Shown here: piece after piece, positions 1 through 7,371 of the stretch
How the letters are laid out: every line of letters begins with the position of its first letter
How positions within the stretch are numbered: the first letter of the stretch is position 1
NCBI GenBank assembly: GCA_047639615.1
Contig: JBLIOL010000012.1
Span: forward strand, 1 to 33,926
Direction of reading: 5' to 3'
From: CAYWNK01 sp047639615
Lineage (GTDB): Bacteria > Planctomycetota > UBA1135 > GCA-002686595
DNA: 33,926 nucleotides
Program-made: the position numbers and the translations under genes
The notes under the pieces: generated by a model
What the model was told of the DNA's origin: nothing
The model's database searches: none
The model's input: the letters and a program-made list of their open reading frames with translations, nothing else

Positions 1-567
1 GGCTCCGCCGAGTCCGGTGTCCGTGGCTTCGACCAGACCCTCGCCACCCTGGTTCAAGAACAACCGCAGCTCGCCCCACTGCGTCACGAGCAAGTCGCAC
101 CAACCGTCACCGTTCACATCGCCAAGCGCGAGCCCGGTGCCCCAATGCCCGCCGCCCATCTCCCAGGCCTCGCCCGCCTGCTGAAAGCGTCCCTCGGCCG
201 AACCAAAAAACACCCGCGGCGGCAACCCCGCCTCGCCCGCGCTCACGCGCTCAAGCGTCGAGCCATCCACCAGAACAAGGTCCAAGTGCCCGTCCCCATT
301 CAGATCCTCAAGCCCGAGTCCCCCGCCGTTGACCTCAATGATCCAATCCTTAGCGGCCGTACCGGAGGTGCCTACAACCTCCGGCAAGGCCGCTTCGGTC
401 ACGTCCACAAACCAAGGCTCACCCCCGCCCTGACCAGCGGCGTGGTGGTACGGAGCCATGGCAAAAACCACCACCACTAGCGCGTAACGGCATAGCCGTT
501 GCGCACTAGTGCTGGTGGTTTTTATCCTGGCTCCGTACCACCACGCCCTAGCAAGCAAGTACCCCAT
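1..567 (-). CDS. FG-GAP/VCBS repeat exported protein (3' end outside window)
   Basis: Reading the minus strand from 567 to 1 gives 189 open codons that run off the window, so the C terminus is missing. The mature part begins like CRTAC1/ASPIC-type propeller proteins (WFVDVTEAAL) and holds two Asp-rich calcium-loop repeats, DLNGDGHLDLVLV and DVNGDGWCDLLVT. FG-GAP proteins of this type are secreted or surface-bound. I chose ATG 567 because it supplies an arginine-containing n-region before the hydrophobic stretch ALVVVVFAMA; ATG 459 would leave no signal peptide. Only a weak AAGG precedes it. The gene follows the upstream FG-GAP gene on the same strand after a 30-nt gap, so co-transcription is likely. 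Oddly, the whole signal-peptide region is encoded by a 109-nt palindrome (439-547). The coding call is firm; the start is uncertain. Confidence 0.75.
   Translation of the reverse strand, partial: MGYLLARAWWYGARIKTTSTSAQRLCRYALVVVVFAMAPYHHAAGQGGGEPWFVDVTEAALPEVVGTSGTAAKDWIIEVNGGGLGLEDLNGDGHLDLVLVDGSTLERVSAGEAGLPPRVFFGSAEGRFQQAGEAWEMGGGHWGTGLALGDVNGDGWCDLLVTQWGELRLFLNQGGEGLVEATDTGLGGA
439..547. repeat. 109-nt near-perfect palindrome
   Basis: Bases 439-491 are nearly the reverse complement of 495-547, with about six mismatches over 53 positions and a loop of about 3 nt centred on 493. The outer arms start GGCGTGGTGGTACGGAGCCA and the inner core is AACGGC-ATA-GCCGTT. Pairing stops at 438/548 and I see no flanking duplication. 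It lies between the stop of the upstream gene (598) and the conserved part of the downstream gene, inside that gene's probable signal-peptide coding region. It could be a palindromic mobile element, a structured mRNA leader or an intergenic hairpin wrongly read as coding. Confidence 0.85.
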
Positions 568-597
568 AGGCCTTGAACAGGAGGCGATGGCCGTCCT

Positions 598-2826
598 TTA
601 TTGGAAGGTGACGCTGACGCCGTCGGTGAAGTTGCTGACGCCGCCGGCGTCGCGGTACCAGGCTTGGAAGTTCCAGGTCTGGCCGGGGAGCACCGCTTGG
701 GTGGGGTTGGTCGGCAGGGAGGTTAGGTCGACCGGGATGGCGAACATGCCGGCGCCTCCGGAGTTTTGGATCTGCGTGATGAAGCGGCCGATGCCGGCGC
801 CCAGGCAGAGGTTGCCTTGGCTGCCGCCGGGGTTCATGACGAAGCCTTGGTTGGCGCTCACCAGGAAGAAGCCGAACTGGTTGTTCGGCAAGCTGGTCGC
901 GACCAAGCCGAAGCTGTTCAGCGCCACGCTGAAGCTGCCGGTTACGCCGATGCTAGCGGGCAAGCCGGTGCTGTTGTTATTGGCCGGGCCACAGTAGTTC
1001 ACTGCCCCGCCGGAACCGCCGGGGTAGTTCACGCTGTCGATGTGCTCGAAGCTCTCGTTGCCGACCCAGTCGCTGAAGCGGATGACCGCCGCGAAGGTGT
1101 CGGAGGGCGAGGCGCCCTGCTGCGGCACCGCGTAGCGGCGTTGACCGACGCCCATGGCGCCGCCGTCCACTTGGGTCGGAACGCCGCTCACCGTAACGCT
1201 GAGGGAGGCGCCGCCTGGGGTAGCCACGAAGGTGTAGTTGCCGGGCAGAACCAGCACCACTTCCACCGCTTGGCCAGCAGCCAAGTCCACGCTGTAGCTG
1301 GCCGGGCCGCTCGTCACCGCGATGCTGGTCGCTGCGCCGGACATGTTGGAGAGGGCTAGGCCATTGCCCGACTGCAGGTTCTGCATGGCGGGCGCGAAGG
1401 CGCCGCCGGAGAGCACGCTCGTGCCGCCAGTGCCCAGTGCGGGCGCAGCGAAGAGGGTCGTCGTGACGTAGTCCACGCCATCGTCCATGACGCTGTCCTG
1501 GTGCTTGGACTTGAGGATTACCGGCCAAGCGCCGGAGGACTGCGGCACGTCCACACCGACCACACCGGGTGCGATGGAGTCGACCGGACCCGAGTTGAGG
1601 TAGACCTTGTTAGCCCACTGGGCCGAGTTCGATTCGCCCTGTGCGGTCACCAAGTCGTAGCGGCCGTCGTTGTCGAGGTCAGCCACGGTCATGTCCAGGG
1701 TCGAGTCGGTGACGGTCTGAATCAGGACGCTGTTGCCGGCGAAGTTGAGCCCGCTGTCGTTGCGATAGAGGCGCTCTTTGTTACCTAGAGAACCGATGAA
1801 GGCGTCCAGGTCGCCGTCGTTGTCGAAGTCCATCAGGGCGACTTCGTTGTCATCGACGTTGCCGTTCTGAGTGTTGCCAGCCTGGAAACCCAGGCTGCCG
1901 TTCTCCACCAGGTTGTTGCGCATGGGTCCTTCCTGGAAGCCCGAGAGGCTGACGAAGTACAGGTCGATGTCGTCATCGCCGTCCAGGTCGCTGACCTCCG
2001 CCTCGTAGACCGAGCTCGAGGTGTTCGGCATCAGGCTCGAACCATCGGTGAAGTTGGCGCTGCCGTCGTTGAGCATCACGTAGTGCGTGCCGCCCGCGTT
2101 CGAGGCACGGTTGAGGCCCACGAAGTCCACGTCCCAGTCGCCGTCCAGGTCCACCAGGTGCACGTCCATGTGCGCCTTCTTGATCGGTGCGTTCAAGCTC
2201 GCGGCCGCTTCCGTGAAGAAGCCATTGCCGTCGTTCATGAACAGGCGCGGCTTCGCACCGGATCCGCCCAGGAAGCTGCTGCCACTATCGCAGATGATCA
2301 CGTCCAGGTCGCCGTCGTCGTCGAGGTCGCCAAACTGGGCGCCGGCGCTGGAGAGGTTTTCGGTGAAGCCGCGCGCGGCACTCTCCATATCGAAGTAGCC
2401 CGGCTGAGCGGCCCCACGGTTGATGAAGAGGAAGGGCGTGTCGGTGTTGAAAGCATTCAGGTAGAGCAGGTCAACCCACCCGTCACCGTTCACATCGCCC
2501 GCGGTCACGCCCTTGCCATTAGCCACCTGGATGCCCAGGCGCGCCGTGCTCTCATCCGTAAAGGAGAGGCTGCCGGTCTCTACCAGCTGGTTGATCATCA
2601 GCTTCTGTTGACGCTGGGTGCCAGCGCTTGCGAAGCCATCGCCTTCGGCGAAGCACAGGTCCAGGTCGCCGTCTTGGTCCACGTCTACCGCTTCCACGCC
2701 TTCGGTCCAGCGCGCAGCACCGGGGATCATCCCGTTCTGGTAGCTGAACTGCTGGGAATAGGAGAGCGGGGCGAAAAGGAAGCCTGCGGCGAAGAGCCGA
2801 GCGGCCAAGGGTGAGATTTGCAGCAT
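598..2826 (-). CDS. FG-GAP repeat protein with C-terminal NFTDG-type module
   Basis: A 742-residue exported protein. The start at ATG 2826 gives a signal peptide (MLQISPLAARLFAAGFLFAP, cleavage near residue 25); the frame stays open 597 nt further upstream, but that part is antisense to the methyltransferase gene and is not protein-like. Residues ~48-430 contain about seven Asp-rich FG-GAP/VCBS calcium loops (DVDQDGDLD, DVNGDGWVD, DLDDDGDLD, DLDGDWDVD, DLDGDDDID, DFDNDGDLD, DLDNDGRYD), expected to form a beta-propeller. Residues ~611-742 are a module starting YCGP, with NPGGSQGNLCL in the middle and ending SNFTDGVSVTFQ. The same module occurs in the proteins at 7372-8439 and 17883-19424. Ligand or substrate is unknown. 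It is divergent from the arsM-like gene and lies just upstream of another FG-GAP gene. Confidence 0.9.
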   Translation of the reverse strand: MLQISPLAARLFAAGFLFAPLSYSQQFSYQNGMIPGAARWTEGVEAVDVDQDGDLDLCFAEGDGFASAGTQRQQKLMINQLVETGSLSFTDESTARLGIQVANGKGVTAGDVNGDGWVDLLYLNAFNTDTPFLFINRGAAQPGYFDMESAARGFTENLSSAGAQFGDLDDDGDLDVIICDSGSSFLGGSGAKPRLFMNDGNGFFTEAAASLNAPIKKAHMDVHLVDLDGDWDVDFVGLNRASNAGGTHYVMLNDGSANFTDGSSLMPNTSSSVYEAEVSDLDGDDDIDLYFVSLSGFQEGPMRNNLVENGSLGFQAGNTQNGNVDDNEVALMDFDNDGDLDAFIGSLGNKERLYRNDSGLNFAGNSVLIQTVTDSTLDMTVADLDNDGRYDLVTAQGESNSAQWANKVYLNSGPVDSIAPGVVGVDVPQSSGAWPVILKSKHQDSVMDDGVDYVTTTLFAAPALGTGGTSVLSGGAFAPAMQNLQSGNGLALSNMSGAATSIAVTSGPASYSVDLAAGQAVEVVLVLPGNYTFVATPGGASLSVTVSGVPTQVDGGAMGVGQRRYAVPQQGASPSDTFAAVIRFSDWVGNESFEHIDSVNYPGGSGGAVNYCGPANNNSTGLPASIGVTGSFSVALNSFGLVATSLPNNQFGFFLVSANQGFVMNPGGSQGNLCLGAGIGRFITQIQNSGGAGMFAIPVDLTSLPTNPTQAVLPGQTWNFQAWYRDAGGVSNFTDGVSVTFQ

Positions 2827-3042
2827 AGAGAGAGACAGGGCTGGGGTCGGGCTAAGGTTACCCGCGTCCTGGGCCCAGGATACGGGCCGCTCCGAGGAGT
2901 TAGGTGAATCCTTGGTACCGCCCTGGCCGAACTGAGACGTCCTCCCCCAACAAGCCCAGCCTGGACACGATTTCCACATGGGAAGCGGCGCGATCTGGCG
3001 GCATGATGTTGGCCCCAACTCTCCCGTAGCTACCCCACGACC
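2827..3042. promoter_or_regulatory. divergent intergenic region with 14-bp palindrome
   Basis: This 216-bp gap separates the starts of the FG-GAP gene (minus) and the arsM-like gene (plus), so it must hold both promoters. The one clear element is a perfect palindrome at 2867-2880 (TCCTGGGCCCAGGA), a possible operator. I could not assign -10/-35 boxes with confidence. Confidence 0.35.
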
Positions 3043-4224
3043 ATGACCACCCAGACCTCCGAGGACCTGCTCACCTCTGTCCGTGCCCGTTATGCGGAAG
3101 GCGCCGCCACCCAGGTGCCCGAGCTGTGCTGCCCCGTGGACTACGACGCCAGCCTGCTGAAGGTGCTGCCCCAGGAGATCATCGACCGCGACTACGGCTG
3201 CGGCGATCCGAGTCGCTTCGTTCAGGCCGGGGACGTGGTTCTCGATTTGGGATCCGGCGCGGGCAAGATCTGCTACATGGCCAGCCAGTTGGCCGGCAAG
3301 GACGGGCGCGTGATCGGCGTGGACGCCACGGACGAGATGCTCGAGCTCGCCCGCCAGCACCAAGCCGGCGTGGGCGACGCCATCGGCTGGCACAACGTGG
3401 AGTTCCGCCGCGGCCTGATCCAAGACCTAGCCCTCGACCTGGACAGCATGGGCAGCTGGGTTAGCGCGAACCCCGTAAGCGATCTGGCCGGCCTCGACGC
3501 CCTGCGCGCCGAGGAAGCGCGCCTGCGCAAGGACGAGCCCCTGATCGCCGACGACTCCGTGGACCTGGTGCTCTCCAACTGCGTGCTCAACCTGGTCGAC
3601 TCCGCCGAGAAGCCGCGACTCTTCCAAGAGATCGCGCGCGTGCTACGCAACGGCGGCCGCTGCGCCATCTCGGATATCGTCTGCGACGAGGACGTGCCCC
3701 TCGAACTACAACAGGACCCCGACCTCTGGTCCGGTTGCATCTCCGGCGCCCTGCGCGAAGACCGCTTCCTCGAAGCCTTCGCCGAAGCCGGCCTGCACGG
3801 CACCCGTATCGTCGAATACCAGAGCGAGCCCTGGGCCGTCGTACGCGGCATCGAGTTCCGCTCCATGACCGTGGTGGCCTACAAAGGCAAGGCCGGCCCC
3901 TGCTGGGATCACGGCGAAGCGCTGATCTACAAAGGCCCCTTCAGCGAGGTCATCGACGACGACGGCCACGTGCTGCGCCGCGGCGAGCGCACCGCCGTCT
4001 GCCGCAAGACCTTCGGCCTGCTCACCTCGCCGCCTTACGCGGACGCCTTCCAGCCCGTGAAGCCTCTCGTCGAGGTCTCCGCAGAAGACGCCACGCTCTT
4101 CGACTGCGCCCCCGCCGTGCGCACCACCGCCGAGACCAAGCGCGGCGTGATTCGCGAGGACGTAGCGCCGGGAACCAGCGCCTGCTGCGAACCGACCGAC
4201 GACAGCGAAGGCGCCTGTTGCTAG
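3043..4224 (+). CDS. arsM: ArsM-type arsenite S-adenosylmethionine methyltransferase
   Basis: A 393-residue class I SAM methyltransferase. ArsM enzymes methylate As(III) in the cytoplasm using conserved cysteines. Visible landmarks are YGCGDP (Cys53), the SAM motif DLGSGAGKICY (~68-78), SNCVLNL (Cys180) and GCISGAL (Cys232), which match the order of the catalytic cysteines of characterised ArsM proteins. There is also a CC pair at 29-30 and a C-terminal Cys-rich tail (SACC, GACC). Residues ~280-340 (GPFSEVIDDDGH, AVCRKTF) match the C-terminal extension seen in ArsM relatives linked to arsenosugar synthesis. About 30 extra residues (~135-165) precede the SNC motif. The thiE-like gene starts inside its last codons, so the two are translationally coupled. 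No arsR or arsenic pump lies nearby. The family is secure; arsenic as substrate is inferred. Confidence 0.82.
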   Translation: MTTQTSEDLLTSVRARYAEGAATQVPELCCPVDYDASLLKVLPQEIIDRDYGCGDPSRFVQAGDVVLDLGSGAGKICYMASQLAGKDGRVIGVDATDEMLELARQHQAGVGDAIGWHNVEFRRGLIQDLALDLDSMGSWVSANPVSDLAGLDALRAEEARLRKDEPLIADDSVDLVLSNCVLNLVDSAEKPRLFQEIARVLRNGGRCAISDIVCDEDVPLELQQDPDLWSGCISGALREDRFLEAFAEAGLHGTRIVEYQSEPWAVVRGIEFRSMTVVAYKGKAGPCWDHGEALIYKGPFSEVIDDDGHVLRRGERTAVCRKTFGLLTSPPYADAFQPVKPLVEVSAEDATLFDCAPAVRTTAETKRGVIREDVAPGTSACCEPTDDSEGACC

Positions 4225-4913
4225 GTCCGCCCGATGGGCAGCAGCTGCGCGCGCGTCTAGCGGACGCGCGCCTGCTGTTGCTCTTCACCCCTGAGCTAGC
4301 CCAAGATCCCTGGGCCGCCCTCGCCAGCGCCCTGCCCCACGTGGACATCGTGCAGGTGCGCCCCAAGCCCCTGGGCGACGCCAGTCCGGACGCCAACCCC
4401 GCCGTCAGCGAAGCCCGCGCCTGCTGCGACGCCGCCCGGCGCGTGCTCGAGCTGGCCGCAGACCTAGGCGACGCCGCGCCCCTGATCATGATCGACGACC
4501 GCGTGGACGTAGCGCGCGTGCTCTGGCCCGAAGGCCTCGCCGGCGTGCACTTGGGTCAGGACGACTGCTCCGTCCAAACCGCCCGCGAGGTACTCGGTCC
4601 CGATCCGCTCGTGGGCCTCTCCACCCACGACCCGGTCCAAGCCGTAACCGCCGCCGAGCAAGCCGTCGACTACCTCGGCTTCGGCCCCGTCTACGCCGCC
4701 CCCACCAAGGGCTACGCCACCGGCCTCGGCCCCGAGCGCGCCTGGGTCGTCGCCGACACCTTGGACCTGCCGGTCTTCCCCATCGGCGGCATCGACGAAC
4801 AACGCATCGCCGAACTAGGCCGCATCGGCCGCGCCGCCGTCGGCTCCGCCATCCTCAGCGCCGCCGACCCCGCCGCCGCCGCGCAGGCCCTGCGCACGAC
4901 GCTGACGCCCTAG
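4218..4913 (+). CDS. thiE: thiamine-phosphate synthase (ThiE-like)
   Basis: A TIM-barrel protein of about 231 residues that would join HMP-pyrophosphate and thiazole phosphate to form thiamine phosphate. Family motifs occur in order: VDIVQVRPKPLGD, MIDDRVDVARV, GVHLGQDD, VGLSTHD, DYLGFGPVYAAPTKG, PVFPIGGI and AAVGSAIL. The usual ND of the second motif is DD, and the TPTKP loop reads APTKG, so specificity could have shifted. No ATG fits: the frame opens at TTG 4218, which overlaps the upstream stop codon by 7 nt and suits coupled translation; CTG 4245 is a fallback. The stop overlaps the convergent stop of the next gene (shared CTAG, 4910-4913). Confidence 0.82.
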   Translation: MLGPPDGQQLRARLADARLLLLFTPELAQDPWAALASALPHVDIVQVRPKPLGDASPDANPAVSEARACCDAARRVLELAADLGDAAPLIMIDDRVDVARVLWPEGLAGVHLGQDDCSVQTAREVLGPDPLVGLSTHDPVQAVTAAEQAVDYLGFGPVYAAPTKGYATGLGPERAWVVADTLDLPVFPIGGIDEQRIAELGRIGRAAVGSAILSAADPAAAAQALRTTLTP

Positions 4914-5758
4914 GGCTTGCGCAGCACGCGCAAGCCCACGTGGGAACCGGCTAGGTCCCAACCTGCGAAGTAACGCGACGATGCACGCGCGCGGCGCGGA
5001 GCGTCGTACCAGGATCCGCCGCGTAGCACGACGAGCGTACTGAAGCGCATGCGCTGAGCGGCGTTGACGCCGGCTGCGCAGCGCTCGTACTCGGTCTCGG
5101 AGAAACCGCTCGAGGTCCATTCCCAGACGTTGCCCAAGAGATCGTAGAAGCCCAGGGCATTGGGCTGCAATTGGCCCACGAGATGCGCTCGACCTTTGGC
5201 GTTCTTGCGCGTCCAGGACACTTCTTCTAGCTCGCCGTAGCGCGCGCCTGCGCTGCCGGCGCGGCAGGCCACTTCCCATTGGGATTCGGTGGGCAGTTGT
5301 AGGTCGGCCTCCATCAGGAACTGCTGCACGCTGGCGCGGTCGACCTGTTCTACCGGCGCTTGGTCTTCGCCTGCGAAGAAGCTCGGATCGCTGCCCAGGA
5401 CCTGTCGCCATTGGGCTTGGGTGACTTCGAAGCGGCCTAGGTAGTAGGGCTCGAGCACATGCACCACGTGCGCCGGGCGCTCGTCAGCGGAGGCTTCCTC
5501 GTCTTCAGGCTCGGCGCCGCGCAGGCCGTCGCCAGTGGGCACCAAGAGCATTTCGATTCCGCTGAATTGGTGACGTACGCGCCAGGGCAGGCCGCTGGCC
5601 TCGATGCGCTCGCGCAGGACTGGATCCGTTACAACCAGCGGGTCCGGAAGCTGCTCCAAGACCAGCGCCCAGGCAGGCGCGGGCGCTAGCACCTCTACCG
5701 GCGGCGCTTCGCCACAGGCCGGCCATAGCAGCAGGCTTATGCAGAGGACGGCTTTCAT
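4910..5758 (-). CDS. SUMF1/FGE-fold domain lipoprotein
   Basis: A 282-residue protein starting at ATG 5758 with a lipoprotein-like signal (MKAVLCISLLLWPAC; the -3 Trp makes the lipobox atypical). Residues ~70-282 are a formylglycine-generating-enzyme/sulfatase-modifying-factor domain: YYLGRFEVTQAQWRQV, LQLPTESQWEVACRAG, NALGFYDLLGNVWEWT, LRGGSWYDAPRRAR and SHVGLRVLR. The paired active-site cysteines of true formylglycine-generating enzymes are not evident in the ASSRYFAGWD region, so a binding or structural role on the cell surface is more likely than sulfatase activation. It is divergent from the PQQ-like gene, with a 42-nt gap. Confidence 0.85.
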   Translation of the reverse strand: MKAVLCISLLLWPACGEAPPVEVLAPAPAWALVLEQLPDPLVVTDPVLRERIEASGLPWRVRHQFSGIEMLLVPTGDGLRGAEPEDEEASADERPAHVVHVLEPYYLGRFEVTQAQWRQVLGSDPSFFAGEDQAPVEQVDRASVQQFLMEADLQLPTESQWEVACRAGSAGARYGELEEVSWTRKNAKGRAHLVGQLQPNALGFYDLLGNVWEWTSSGFSETEYERCAAGVNAAQRMRFSTLVVLRGGSWYDAPRRARASSRYFAGWDLAGSHVGLRVLRKP

Positions 5759-5800
5759 TGCAGGAGAGCATAGGAACTGCGGCGGCCGTAGGATGCCCCC

Positions 5801-7234
5801 ATGGCTCGACTCCTCCGCGTAAGAATCCTTGTGGGCCTGCTCGCCCTCGCACCCGCGGCCCAGGCCCTGCAGGACACAGCCGAGGAAGCGGCGCAGGACC
5901 CGGCCCTCACCAGCCACGCCGCCCCGCGCGAGCTGGCAAAGGGCGCCATCACCGAAGAGGTGCCGAGCTTCATGGGACCGCGCCGGGACGGCCACAGCGC
6001 CGAGACCAAGCTGCTCCACGACTTCGGCCCAGAGGGCCCGACCCTGCTCTGGGAACGCAGCCGCGGCGAGGGCTACGCCGCGCCGTCCGTGGCAGAGGGC
6101 GTACTGGTCTTCACGCACTCGAGCGGCAACCAACTGCAGGTGGAGGCGCTCGACCCGACGACCGGCGCGATGCGCTGGCGCCACACGCGCAGCTTCGACT
6201 ACGAGCCGCGCTACATCCGCAACAAGGGCCCGCGCGCCGCGCCGCTGATTCATGCGGGCAAGGTCTACGTGCTCGGTGTGGACAACACGCTCTGTGCCTT
6301 TGAACTCAGGAGTGGCAAGCTCATCTGGAAGCTCGATCTACGCAAGGAGTACGGCGCCACTGACGACTTCTTCGGCGCGGTGGGCACGCCCCTGCTCGTG
6401 GGTGAAACCCTGATCCTGAACATCGGCGCCAAGGGCGGGCCGAGCATCGTGGCGCTCTCCATCAAGGACGGCTCCATGGTCTGGGGCACGGAAGATAAGT
6501 GGGGACCGAGCTGCGCCTCGCCCGTCTTGGCCGAGATCCGCGGCAAGGAGCAACTACTCGTAATGGCCGGCGGCGATTCGCGCCCGCCCACGGGCGGCTT
6601 GTTGGTGCTCGATCCGAAGACCGGCGAGGAGCGCTACCGCTACCCCTTCCGCAGTCGCACCTTCGAGTCCGTACTCGGCGCTAGCCCCGTGGTTAGCGGC
6701 GAGCACGTCCTGATCAGCGCCGGCTACAACACCGGCACCGCCGCTCTGTACCTCGACGACGAAGGCATCTGGTCCGAAGCCTGGAAGACCCGCGACATCG
6801 GCTGCGAGTTCCAAAACCCCATCGTGCAAGGCGGACTGCTGCACCTGGTGGACGGCGTCAACGGCCGCGTGGGCGCGATCGTCGCCATGGATCCGATCAC
6901 AGGCGAGGAGCGCGCGAATACAACCATCACCTGGAAAGAAGAACTGCACATCGCCGGCAGCCAGCCCATGCAACGCTCCTCAAGCATCGGCCAAGCATCG
7001 CTGCTCTACGTGGACGGCGCCTTCCTAGTGCTCGGCGACTTCGGCCACCTGCTCTGGATCAGCAGCAACGCCAGCGGCGCCAAAGTCACCGCCCGCACCA
7101 AGCTATTCTTCGCACGCGAAACCTGGACCCCACCCATCGTGCACCGCGGCCTGCTCTACGTCTGCCAGAACAACCCCGACCAAGAGACCGGCGTCGGCCC
7201 GCGCCTGCTTTGCTACGACCTGCGCGGGAAGTAG
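5801..7234 (+). CDS. PQQ-like beta-propeller exported protein
   Basis: A 477-residue protein with a signal peptide (RLLRVRILVGLLALAPAAQA). Repeated blades have the pattern 'D..TG...W' and 'AP....G.VYV': ALDPTTGAMRWRH, AFELRSGKLIWKL, ALSIKDGSMVWGT, VLDPKTGEERYRY and AMDPITGEER. This is the PQQ_2/outer-membrane-assembly-like propeller that planctomycetes encode in many copies. No catalytic residues for a PQQ dehydrogenase are evident, so the function is probably binding or scaffolding outside the cytoplasm. AGGA at 5790-5793 is a fair ribosome site 7 nt before ATG 5801. The gene ends at a convergent junction holding two hairpins. Confidence 0.87.
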   Translation: MARLLRVRILVGLLALAPAAQALQDTAEEAAQDPALTSHAAPRELAKGAITEEVPSFMGPRRDGHSAETKLLHDFGPEGPTLLWERSRGEGYAAPSVAEGVLVFTHSSGNQLQVEALDPTTGAMRWRHTRSFDYEPRYIRNKGPRAAPLIHAGKVYVLGVDNTLCAFELRSGKLIWKLDLRKEYGATDDFFGAVGTPLLVGETLILNIGAKGGPSIVALSIKDGSMVWGTEDKWGPSCASPVLAEIRGKEQLLVMAGGDSRPPTGGLLVLDPKTGEERYRYPFRSRTFESVLGASPVVSGEHVLISAGYNTGTAALYLDDEGIWSEAWKTRDIGCEFQNPIVQGGLLHLVDGVNGRVGAIVAMDPITGEERANTTITWKEELHIAGSQPMQRSSSIGQASLLYVDGAFLVLGDFGHLLWISSNASGAKVTARTKLFFARETWTPPIVHRGLLYVCQNNPDQETGVGPRLLCYDLRGK

Positions 7235-7247
7235 AATCATGCCGGCC

Positions 7248-7273
7248 GCGGAGTTATGACGCGGAGTTATGAC
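7248..7273. repeat. 13-bp tandem duplication
   Basis: GCGGAGTTATGAC occurs at 7248-7260 and again immediately at 7261-7273. The second copy forms the left arm of the 41-nt structured element that follows. Confidence 0.9.
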
Positions 7274-7304
7274 GGTCTGGTTCAGGCGCAAAACGCCATA
7301 ACTC
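7264..7304. repeat. 41-nt structured element, copy A
   Basis: An 11-bp stem (GAGTTATGACG at 7264-7274 with CGCCATAACTC at 7294-7304, one mismatch) encloses a 19-nt loop containing CTGGTTCAG. It is 33/41 identical to bases 31326-31366, including a compensatory A-T to C-G change in the stem. Both copies sit between convergent genes. Confidence 0.8.
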
Positions 7305-7311
7305 GCCAACG

Positions 7312-7354
7312 CAGAGCGGCGCGCTCCACCGCTTGGATGGAGCGCGCCGCGCTG
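7312..7354. terminator. strong bidirectional hairpin
   Basis: CAGAGCGGCGCGCTCCA (7312-7328) pairs with TGGAGCGCGCCGCGCTG (7338-7354) at 16 of 17 positions around a 9-nt loop. It sits between the convergent ends of the PQQ-like gene (7234) and the cytochrome gene (7372). There is no long T-run, but position and strength suit termination in both directions. Confidence 0.75.
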
Positions 7355-7371
7355 TTGACGTATCGAAACGC

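Noticed and set aside
439..547. Insertion sequence or ordinary intrinsic terminator
   Set aside because: No transposase, target duplication or T-run; the stem is far longer than a terminator and lies in an open coding frame.
2827..3423. N-terminal extension of the FG-GAP frame (open to 3423)
   Set aside because: It is antisense to the arsM-like gene, has low protein character, and a proper signal peptide begins at 2826.
4910..5758. True formylglycine-generating enzyme
   Set aside because: The fold motifs are present, but the active-site cysteine pair is not seen and no sulfatase gene is nearby.
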